This document shows positions 10,179-19,848 of a DNA stretch of 64,000 nucleotides, in pieces (the stretch's first letter is position 1; each line of letters opens with the position of its first letter). This stretch comes from Bryopsis sp. KO-2023. Lineage: Eukaryota; Chlorophyta; Ulvophyceae; Bryopsidales; Bryopsidaceae. The DNA is taken from assembly GCA_030272585.1 (NCBI GenBank), contig BSYQ01000016.1, positions 558,001-622,000 of the forward strand. Reading direction: 5' to 3'. The translations under genes and the position numbers were made by a program. The notes under the pieces are model-generated. The model searched no databases. It saw only the letters and a program-made list of their open reading frames with translations, and had not been told where the DNA came from.

Positions 10179-10525
10179 TGGAAGGTTGTGAGTTGCTGTG
10201 TGGAGCTTGCGAAACAGACTATGGTCATTCGAGCGTCGGTGAATGCACCCGATGCCAGGCGACCTGGATATACACCGCACTCATCAGTTTCACGATGCTT
10301 CTGTCCCTGTTCCTCGTCATTGACACCCTTCGTGGAAATCTATCAACGGAGCGCTGCCAATACGTGTTCGAAGCCCAAGGCTTTTCCATGCACATCCCCT
10401 TGGCAGAGATCAGCTGTTTGAACGGAGAACCGCAGGCTGAGAAATCACAAGCCAGCAGTCGGGAAACAACAAGCCACAGGCTGTTGGTGGTAGATATAGT
10501 CAGACTTTGGGGAATCAGTCTGTGA
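10179..10525 (+). CDS. Exon of a Cys-rich single-pass membrane protein (partial)
   Basis: A pyrimidine-rich acceptor (ccttctttgtag) precedes an open frame to a stop at 10525. It encodes a Cys-rich juxtamembrane motif (CELLCGACETDYG ... CTRCQ) followed at once by a hydrophobic segment (TALISFTMLLSLFLVI). This C-x2-C...Y...C-x2-C then transmembrane layout is common in large surface proteins of algae, oomycetes and chytrids. The exon could end earlier at a donor I did not identify. Upstream exons are not visible; they may lie left of the retrotransposon. Confidence 0.45.
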
Positions 10526-11570
10526 CCATACATAAGCATCAAGAAAACAAGAAAGTCAATTCTGAACTGGAGTGTGGACTTCAGAGTGGAGGAAAAGAGG
10601 TTCTTATGACTGCTCTGTGGGCATTAAAGTGTAGTGTTGTAGGAAAACAATTTGGAGATGAAGATGCTGGGAGGAGGAGACTGGAGTCTCTTTGGAGTTT
10701 TGGCTGTGGGGAGTAGGAAGCTTTAAATGTCGTCCGGTCGCAGGGTTGGCATTTCCAGGGTGGACTGGTGTGGTGGGCCCCTTTGGATTTTTTTCTTGCA
10801 TTTTACTAAAAGAGATATAGTATATCTCTTTTTCAGGGGAAAAAATGTTGCTCCAATAGTACCAATAGATCTATCTTGCAGCAGCGGCTGCTTCGCAACC
10901 ACAACCTCCAGCCCAGCAGGTGAGTGTTTGATTTCTTGGTGGGGTTCTTGGGATGGGCCTCCATAGTTTGACTTCTGGCAAGAACAAATTATCCTCTCAA
11001 TTAAGGAAACTGTGCAGTTCTTGTGTATTGAGAAATCTGGCCCACCGCCGACACCTCTAATTTCTGTGGGTTTTCCTTCAGAGCAAAAGTTCAAAAAAGA
11101 TGTCATTTTCGAAATTTTCTTTCGAAGGAGTTCCTTTCAAAAATCAAGTCAAAATTCTTTGGCACCTTTAATATGCTGATTACTTGTTGCAAGTTTTGGA
11201 CCCCTCCTTGTAACAAACTCAAAGAGCCGATGGAAACTGGGGACTTTGATTCGAAATGCAACCCATCGACACAATGCTCCATCTACCCTGACTGAGGGTG
11301 TGTATCGTCGGCCTGCTCACGTGCGGAGTGGGAGGTGGCGAAGGAGAGGGTGTGCTATGGTCGTAGTGGTGGTTGATCTGTATCCATGGGAAGGTGTTTT
11401 TGGAAAAATTATCGTTGGCCATGGGGTTTTCTAATAAACAAGAAAAAAAGCCTGAATGGGGGAAGTTGTATGCACTTGGAGGTTGAGGATGCTTGTCGAT
11501 GAGGGAACAATTGCCCTTGTAAAGATTATGATTTTTTTAAATTGTTTTTTGACAAGTAAGGTGTCAATCT
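10526..11570. other. Mostly noncoding; one possible small exon
   Basis: Bases 10839-10920 lie between an AG acceptor (tttttcag) and a GTGAGT donor and stay open, encoding a Ser/Thr/Pro-rich peptide, so they may be an exon of the same gene as 10179-10525. I see nothing else in the stretch. Confidence 0.3.
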
Positions 11571-12055
11571 AATACCTGTATCGTCCACGAACGTATCAAA
11601 ACTTGAGGTACCAAGAAGTATAACCAGGCATCTCCCATGTATCCCCCAGGTATATCTCAAAAACACCTGGTTGATACCTGACACGCCAGGCATCAAATTG
11701 AGGTCACATTTTCCAGGTACCTGGGGTAATACCGCAGGTATGGATCTAATACCTGTATCGTCCGCGAATGTATCAAAACTGCAGGTATCAACAAGTACTA
11801 ACCAGGTGTCTCCCAGGTATATCTCATGTAACACCTGGTTGATACCTGACACGCCAGGCATCAAATTGAGGTCACATTTTCCGGGTACCTGGAGTAATAC
11901 CGCAGGTATGTATCTAATACCTGTAGCGTCCGCGAATGCATAAAAACTGCAGGTATCAACAGGTACTAACCAGGCGTCTCCCAGGTATCTAGTTTTGATA
12001 CCTGTCCAGGTATTAAATAGGTATAAACTAGGTGTTACCCATTTCCCGTAGTGAC
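11571..12055. repeat. Tandem repeat of ~168-177 bp, about 2.8 copies
   Basis: Units begin with AATACCTGTA at 11571, 11748 and 11916 (periods 177 and 168 bp). Each unit is itself full of TACCTG/CAGGTA words, including CCAGGTACCTGG. On the minus strand the array is open in one frame for 183 codons with a 56-residue internal repeat. That follows from a period divisible by three and is not by itself evidence of coding. Confidence 0.85.
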
Positions 12056-12149
12056 ACCCAGGCAACCAATATAACACAGTACCTCTGACCTGTACACTCC
12101 GGACTCAGAACTTGCATTGTAAGTAAAGGGCACCTCGTGGATCGCTGGA

Positions 12150-12179
12150 TCGATCCATGGTCCATGGACCATGGATCGA
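12150..12179. repeat. 30-bp perfect palindrome with three CCATGG sites
   Basis: The sequence from TCGATCCATGG to CCATGGATCGA reads the same on both strands with no spacer. CCATGG occurs three times (12155, 12162, 12169). It lies just beyond the tandem repeat, in noncoding DNA. Confidence 0.9.
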
Positions 12180-12666
12180 ACCACTTCAACCTATCCTCTT
12201 GCTCTTGTTGTTGACGCAGTCATGTGTTTTCTGGCCTTTCTTTAATAACGTTTGCTTGGCTTGGTTTGGCTTCGTTGTGTGATGTCGTGGAAAGAAATAT
12301 GAATTCAAACAATACAATACTGCAAAGGGCTCCGGAGGCCGTTTACATAAGTTTGCTGTCCTTTCTGGAAGGGGGATATTCTTACAGCCACAGATATTGA
12401 GGATTGGAATGGAAAGAACAAACAAACCAGCAGATAATATCATCGATGTGATATCATAACTATTGCATCCATACTAGAGAAGGAAAACATGCACCCCTTT
12501 CCTCAGCGTGATTCCATAAAGAAAAACCTGCGACGGTATTCTAAACTGTCCTCAACGGTTCATCGCAACCGATTAGCCGTCAGTGTGCACGTAACGAATC
12601 TGGTCCACAAAGATGACCCCGAGTGAATGGTGAGGTACCCAGAGAGCTGCCCCATTCATAATCTAG
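12180..12666. other. 3' flank of the RPxSA gene, no gene seen
   Basis: No credible coding frame. It probably includes the 3' UTR of the minus-strand gene that stops at 12667. Confidence 0.4.
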
Positions 12667-15378
12667 TTAGCTAACTGTGGATATGGGAATCGATGGAGGT
12701 CTCCCGGCCCAAGATCCTGCTGACGGTGGACGCACTCTACTGGAAGACAGTGGTCTCTGCGTTTTCCTGGAACCTCTCAAGTTTCCTTCGCTGGAGCTCC
12801 AGATTGATCTATCTGACCTTTGTGAGGCCGACGACAGAAGCCTCGCGCAGGCACTTCTTGGTCTTTTTAGCTTTTCAGGGCGGACATCTCTCACTGTAGT
12901 GCTTGAGCAGTTCGACGACTGCCGCGAAGCACCTTTGCAAGGATAAGGACGAGCAGACTGGCATCTCTCAAGGGGGACGTGGTCCACTCCAAACACAAAA
13001 ATCGCATCACGGGCTGACTGGGGTCGGCGGATGGATTGCTGAAGGGAGTTGTGCGAGCTGGAGGCGACTGGAGGATCACTGGGGGCACTGCCATCGTGGG
13101 ATTCCATCTTTTTATGAACTGACGTTGTCTTTACAGTTGCGTGAGAGTCGACAGGAGTATTAATGGCTGGGGTAAGAGTCGGTGCTTTTTGTGCCTCAAC
13201 AGCGAGAGCCCCTCTCCGGACTCCACTGGTTGTCTTACGAGTGACGGCGGGGATAGCCGACGTATTTTGCCGTTTTTTCCGCTCCTTTTGCGAAACTTTC
13301 AGGTACTTCAATGTCGAAGTTTGCTTTTGATCTAGCCCCCCTGAGCACAAGACAAATAAAAGGTGTTGCAATGTGGGACGATGGGCGTCCCCAACAAGAC
13401 AAAGAAGCATGTCTGTTTGAGACTCACGCAGCTTGCTTGGTGGACTCAGACTCGCTGAACCCATTAAAACCCCCTCCGCTAGATTTCCAGATTTTTCTCT
13501 GGATTCGAGGTCGTTGGGGGCATCCACAGTCGCCATGTCTCCCGAGGGATTTTCGTTTTTATTTCTGTTCACACGAGTATTCTTTAAGAAAATTTTTGTT
13601 CGAACTATATGAACAATACCAGACGACAAATAATAGTTTTACCGGGGGTGGGTGGTTTTCTCATCATCGCAGCAGCCTGCAGTACTTTCTGGATTGATTG
13701 GACTAAGGTCGATTTCTTCAACAGAAATGACATCGTCGTCCTCAAACAAAAGAGAATCCAGGAAGGCTCCTTCGCCACTGAGAAAGACTGTAAGTGTGAT
13801 GCCTTCGCACAATTAACTGGGGAGCTGTCCAGCAAGAAAATGTAGGTCGACAATTTCGACCAACCTTTGCTCAGCGTCTGGAGTTTCCACATCTTTTGTT
13901 GGTTTGGTTTGATTCTCTTTGTCATGCTTTCCCGACGCATCCTTTCTTAGGTCTATTTTGTCGCGGATATCATTTAGTTCCTTGTGGCGAATTTCAAACT
14001 CCTAAACAAACGTATCATTTTGAGAACGACAGCCAGCGACAAAAGAGGACTGCAACATGCGCTGGTGATATGGTCGGACCCTAAGATTTAACGTATTTGA
14101 GCAGCTATGCGATGCCAGAGTGCCCCAGTTTGCCCTTGCTCACCTCAGTATAGCAGAATGCATGCTCCGAAACTTCCTCAGTTACCTTGATTGGAACGAA
14201 AGATGGAATCTGGTGTGTGTAGGGGGCAAGCATTGCTTGAACATTTGGTTCGAGCGTTGGTGCTTTGTTGTGGGGAGTACCACATTTGACGCCCTTCACT
14301 TCCAAACTAGCTTGAGCACTTGTCTTTTGCGCCGGCGTCCATGAATTGCCTGGACAAAAAAGGCTGGTCTAAATGAACTTCATGCAAACCGCAAACGGAA
14401 ATATTAAATGAAACGTTCGTCCCTAGTGGGCCAGCTGGTCATCGAAGGTGTTCATGTTCAGTCCATGTCTTACTCGCTTTTCCTCTTCCCTGGAACCCTG
14501 CGTGTGAAGATACTGAAACTCTTGGGACGACTTCACCCGTTCTTCTACCTACGTGCTTCTGCGCGCAGAAAAAACGACAATGTGAATAACGAGGGGATGC
14601 CAGCGTTGCCGCGTATTTAGTGCTTGCTGAAAAAGTACCTGCCTTACGATCTGAATGTCCTTTCTCTGACCACGAACTATGAACGTCGATTCTTCTTGTC
14701 TTGTGTGGCCACTTCTATTCGCTGTGGGTGGTACTACCAGGCAACGGATTTGATTTGCCTCCCCAGGGACTTGTGCAATAATACTTGTAGGCGATCGAGT
14801 CTGGGAGGGTGGCGCTGATGGAGAACTACATAAGTTGAAAAACTCTTCAAATCACACCAACCGAAAGAATATTTTAAGATCATCTCGTGTAAGCTGGCCC
14901 AAACATACAGAGCTGGATAGCTTCAAGGAACGGAACAAACAAAAGAAGAAAGTCAACGATAAAGATAATAACGAAGAGGAGGTGGTGGTGTTGGTATTGT
15001 AGTGGGATAAGACATCTATTGCTCAAGTCCCAATTTTTCTCTGCTTGAGACTGTCGCTCCAGCAAAAAAAAGAAAGGCTTCCGATAGATGCACAGAAAAA
15101 GAAGAGCTTTTGCCCAGCCCTTTCAGCTGGGCTGGAGCTTAGGCTCACTCTTTCTTGCGATGGGGGGGATATCACTACCTGTAGTTGTGAGTTTGTCTTC
15201 TATCCCCAAGGGAGGACTTAAATTGTGTCTCTACGCGTTCCTTGAGAATTTCTAATTTTGCTTCTTGCAGCAACTTTGGGTTTGCGTAAGAAAACACGAC
15301 GCTTCGTGCATCAGGGCCATAATATTCTTCCCTAGCAATCCTCAGTGGATTTTTTGTCGTGAACAATAGGTTTGCCAT
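12667..15378 (-). CDS. Unknown eight-exon gene with C-terminal RPxSA motifs
   Basis: Exons by phase-consistent GT-AG splicing: 15378-15179, 14825-14639, 14558-14474, 14349-14186, 14001-13865, 13777-13643, 13564-13428, 13340-12667, giving 572 residues. The 87-nt intron at 13341-13427 is in frame and stop-free, so it may be retained. The first exon starts MANLLFTTKNPLRIAREEYY. The middle is charged and low in hydrophobics, with an acidic patch (LLFEDDDVISVEEIDL). The C-terminus repeats RRPQSARD, ERCQSARP, KRPRSACAR and RVRPPSAG. RPxSA-type motifs are frequent in flagellar and ciliary proteins of protists, which would fit a flagellate, but I recognise no domain and assign no function. The first exon and any exon in the 353-nt first intron are the least certain parts. 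Confidence 0.7.
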
Positions 15379-16598
15379 AGCGGTGTTTGCAGCCCACTAT
15401 CAGTCCACCCCACTAGAAAGATAAAAATGTAAGCAAAGCGGCGGCGCCTCCACATGTTGACCAGTCATCAACCGAGTCAGCTAAACCCATAAAATAAAAC
15501 CTACGTTCAGGACCCCCCCCTGCTCCCTGGTGCGTTCTTGAGGCAAGATAAAACATGCCGCTTTTCCAGAAGTACGCCAGGGATAAGGTCGACATCCAGG
15601 GGTTTCACAACCAGAGCCATTTGCCTTCTTTCCCGACAACTTTGAACTGCTGTACTTGGAAAATCGCTTTTGGTCTCGAGTGATTTCTTGCACACGTCTA
15701 CTGGAGCACTGGATTGTGTGCTAGCTGTGTGGAAGTTGACCAGTTACAATCTATTAGCTCTACTGATTATATCGTCCAGTGATTCACTGGCAGTGAACGT
15801 CTCAGATTTTCAGTTAGAGATAGTATTCGGCTATCCACTCCAACACGGTTGCTGAATTTCTATGGAGGACCACTATTGCACAAGTATTCTATGTAGTTCG
15901 TCATTTCTGCTGATCTTTGGAGTTCAAGGTCGGATCAGGTTGATGGACCTGACTCAAGTCACTTGAGACGTCGAGAAAAACTCGTTCTGCTGACGCTTCC
16001 GTCTTTTTACACAGATTGTTTTTCCTTCCCGATTCAAAGTCATATGTTGTCCTTATTCGCAAGTGCAACGAACATAAGTTTATGTTCAGTTGACTGGTGG
16101 ATTTGAAAAAGCAGTTTTTACCTTTTTTACATCCCTAATATTAAGCACAAAGTGATCACAACATGTGGCGTGTGTATGTATTGTACAGCAGGTGAACCAG
16201 GTCTCTCAAGACAGTTAATCCCAAAATAGCGTCCCTGTCAAGGACACTGCCGAAACATCCTTGTTCTGTTTTCTGAGGCGGCAAAGCCTCGACCAGATTT
16301 ACGAGCAGCACCACCGGGTCGAACGAATGGAAGCACAAAAGACTCAGCTCTGGAGACCACCAGAAACACGGTTTCTGACAGCCGCATAACTCGACATTTT
16401 CCAAGGCTCACAAGCACCGCTCCAATTTTCTTGATTTTCAACGAGAATTCGTACAATCTGGTACCAACGTGATGTGACTGGAAACGTATCGCCGTGGCAA
16501 GCCCACTCCACAAAGCCCCTTTGTCCCTGAAACACCCAAACCTTCCGTTTCGGGTTTTCCCCTGTTTTGGTCTCACTGTTTTGGCGGGCGGCTACACA
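15379..16598. other. Intergenic between divergent genes
   Basis: Separates the minus-strand gene starting at 15378 from the plus-strand gene starting at 16599. Only short frames without splice support were seen. Promoters of both genes should lie here. Confidence 0.4.
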
Positions 16599-17440
16599 AT
16601 GACGACGCCAACGTGGAAAGTCTTGCTTGTCCTGTGCCTGATCGCGATGATGATGACAGGTATGCCCATTCGAGTTCAAAGTTGGATTGGGTTTCGGAGA
16701 GCAGGACCCTATAACGAATTGGCAGCTTCTCGTCTCTTGCTCATATATTTGTGAAGTGCGGCGTCGGCGTGTTTGTGCCATTTGCGTTTAGTATTTTTGT
16801 CTCTCGCTTCGCAAGACAGTGCGTCCTCGTGTTCATTCTTCTCCGTCATTTTGAATGAGTTTGATGATTCCATCGTTCGATGTCCTTATGTTGATGTGGT
16901 TCGCTCTTCAAAGACGTATCTGCGAGGAAGAGAAAAAAATCTAGCGGGGGCGGTGGTGGTGGCGGTGGAGGAGGAAGTGAGCGAGGAGGCGGTGGCGGTG
17001 GTGGAGGAGGAGGAAGTGATGGAGGGGGCGGTGGTGGTGGAGGAGGAAGTGATGGAGGGGGCGGCGGCGGTGGCGGAGGAGGGAGTGAACGAGGAGGCGG
17101 CGGTGGTGGCGGCGGAGGAGGAGGAAGCGTGAGAGGGGGCGGAGGAGGCGGTGGGGGTGGGGGTGGGGGTGGAGGAGGAAGAAGAAGGGGAGGCGGAGGG
17201 GGTGGTGGAGGAGGGGGAGGAAGAAGGGGAGGTGGAGGCGGAGGGGGTGGAGGAGGGGGTGGCGAGGGAAAGGGAAAAGGCAGTCGTGGATGTAAGGCAC
17301 GAAAATGCTGCCGTGCGAATACTCCAGATCGGTGCGAAGATTTTTGTCATAAGGTGTGCCTTCCATGCTGCAAGCCGGTAGAGCCCGAAGGTGGGGGCCC
17401 TTGCAAAGACTGCGGCCTGAAAGGTCGTCGTTTTGAGTAA
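16599..17440 (+). CDS. Secreted Gly-rich, Cys-rich small protein
   Basis: Two exons: 16599-16659 (20 codons plus one base) and 16914-17440, giving 195 residues. Exon 1 is a signal peptide (MTTPTWKVLLVLCLIAMMMT). Exon 2 opens with a basic patch (VSARKRKKSS). About 110 residues of almost pure glycine follow, broken at intervals by SER, SDG or SVR and later by R or RRR. It ends in a Cys-rich tail (GCKARKCC ... RCEDFCHKVCLPCC ... CKDC). The Cys spacing recalls GASA/snakin peptides but is not a clean match. It is probably a cell-wall or extracellular matrix protein. The poly-Gly part is a GGN repeat prone to length change. A related layout is found at 60415-61025. Confidence 0.75.
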
Positions 17441-19848
17441 AGCTCGTCTCTCTTGCGTCGAGGGGTGTGCCTTGCACATTATCTTCAAGAACAGCCTGGC
17501 GAATTATCGGTGGAAAGCCTGCCCGCCGTGAATTATTGAATTATTGCTGGTTCTTGAGGTCGTTTTTGTTCATTATCGGGAGTGTCCAGGAAGCTTCTAT
17601 AGATAGCGATCTATGGACATATGCAAGGAGCAGGCACATACGGACACTATGAAATAAAAATGAGGGCAAGCACCTGGTCCACACACCGTGGATCTTGTCA
17701 GCATTGCTTGCCACATTTAGGAGCATACCCAGGACATAGAACTTGGGGAATCCACCAACGCTTTTCTGTCAGTAACAACTGATAAAGCTTTTTGACTTTT
17801 CCAATATATTTTGGGTTTTTTTTATTTTTTGGCCAGACCAAATCTTGGGGGGGCCCAACAGTATTTTTTACGCGACATCAGTTCTGCAGTCGCAAGCGTT
17901 TCCTTTGTGCATCGTGGTTAAATATGATCGAAAAAAAGGGATGAATATGGTTCAGAGATTTTGACCTTGATTTCTCATTGTGATGACTATGCGAACATGT
18001 AATTTTCGTTCTTGGAAAAGGCATATCTGCTCAGATGCTACCGAGCAAAAAACCTCCCCACCAGAAGGGTGTTCCGTATTGCCTTCGAATTCGATCAAGA
18101 ATTTCTTGACAAAAAGGCGTTTCATGCAGTTGTGGAAAAATTTTCTGGATTAGAGTGCCAGTTTCTGATTGCTTGAGAGATGCTGTCAGAAGAAATATTG
18201 ACGGTTCGTAGTGCGTGAGCAGCTCAGAGACAAGCGTTGTCGATGGGTAGCGGTGGACGACCACACGTGTTGGCAAAGGTTAAATATGGTTCTCCAGAAT
18301 TCTTTACAGGCGAGAAAGCGGAAGATAATTTTGGAGACTGGTGGTTTAGTATCGCTGAGTACTTGGACTTGATTGAAGAATATGTAGAGCACTGTTGGTC
18401 AAATGAAAAGAAAAGAGGCTCTGTGTGGCCGAACACCCCCCCCCCCCCCCTCAAAAAAAAAAAAGCCAGGGGGGAAATACATGTTGTAGTTGCAAAGACA
18501 AACACTAACTGATGAATTGTTGTATAACCAAGAACAGAGGAGAGTTGAAGTTAGCTGGTTAAGAGTCAGTGCAGTTGTGGCGTTCGGGCAGGGGGTGCAA
18601 AAGGAGAGTTGAGCACTGAATGAAATCTCGCTGCGACAACCACGTCTCGATTGCAGAACCAAAAAAAAAAGCTGTGAAACACCAAGAAACATGCTTATTG
18701 TCTTGGGGTCTTGAGTATGACACCCCCAGTTTTTTTGGTGAAATTCACGCGTGAGTGGGTCATGTAAAAGAGAGATACCAGTGTAGAATTACAAAATACC
18801 CACCGATTCACCACAATAAGTAGCACAAAATATGGTTCCACAGTAACTCCAACCCAAACGTGGACCATCCATTTGGCACACCATCATAACCAAGTAAAGG
18901 AAGATTCTGGACCATTCATCCACTACATTATGAAAGTGGTTTGACTTGAACTGAATGGGTAGCTCTGATTGAGAGTGGTTAGGCAACTGTCTTGCTGTGG
19001 CAGTACACACTTCTTGATATTGTTTCAACAAAACCTTGATCAACCGGAACCGAAACCGAAACCAAACCGATCAACCAGCACTCCGAGATTCGGAACGAGC
19101 ATTGTGTTACCATGCGGCTCACACTATTTTGCATACCATCCCAAAAACTTAATATTTCCTCAGAAAGGTTGGTTGGCGTTCTACAAAGCCAAGGGACATA
19201 TCGTTTGGTCGATCGGCAACCGCCATGCTTTTGTCTGAATGCCGCTCAACTGCGTTTCTCCATGGTCCTCTTTTCGTTTGCAAAAGAACAAATCATGGTG
19301 GAAAAAAGGTGTGAGGCGCGTTTTGCGTGCCGGTTTCGTCATTCCACGTTGCCGTGAATCTTATAGCGCCCAGGGTTGGGAGTTTTCGGGTTGTGTTAAT
19401 TTCGTTGTATCGGGCAGTCGAACTTCGGCGGGCGTTTTTCCCCTCCTCGTCCCTTTCCCCTTTCCCTTCCTTTCGGTGTGTTTTGACAGACGCTTGCCCG
19501 ATAATTCTATAGAGATCCATATCGCAAGGTTTGTTTCGTCTTGGTGTGTGAGATTCTACCAACGTTTGTTCCACGGATAAAAAGCGCATATCTTACCAAG
19601 GGAAGCAGTCGCTCCCTTATGCCATTGGACGCGCGCGCGTTCCCGCCCGGCCCGAGGGGATCTTTACTCAAGAAAAGATACTCAAGAATATCAAGACGAC
19701 GCTTGTTGTTAAATCTCGAGAAAGGGTGCGCGCGCTCTGATGCGCCTGTTTTGTTCGCGACCAGGCGTTTCGCTCAAGACGTGCACAGCTCGCGAGAAAG
19801 TCGGCCCGCCTTTCATTGACGTCTTTTGCTTCCCTGTCGGACGACGAT
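17441..19848. other. Long intergenic stretch with low-complexity tracts
   Basis: It contains a poly(C)-poly(A) tract at 18436-18464. An open frame at 18243-18512 has a DNFGDWWFSIAEYLDLI stretch that faintly resembles retroelement gag, and a minus frame at 18031-18276 overlaps its start. Neither has splice or family support strong enough to call a gene. I see no other gene. Confidence 0.35.

Noticed and set aside
16886..17488. Ser/Thr/Pro-rich 200-codon minus frame opposite the poly-Gly gene
   Set aside because: It is the complement of a GGN repeat; the plus strand has signal peptide, splice-phase match and Cys tail.
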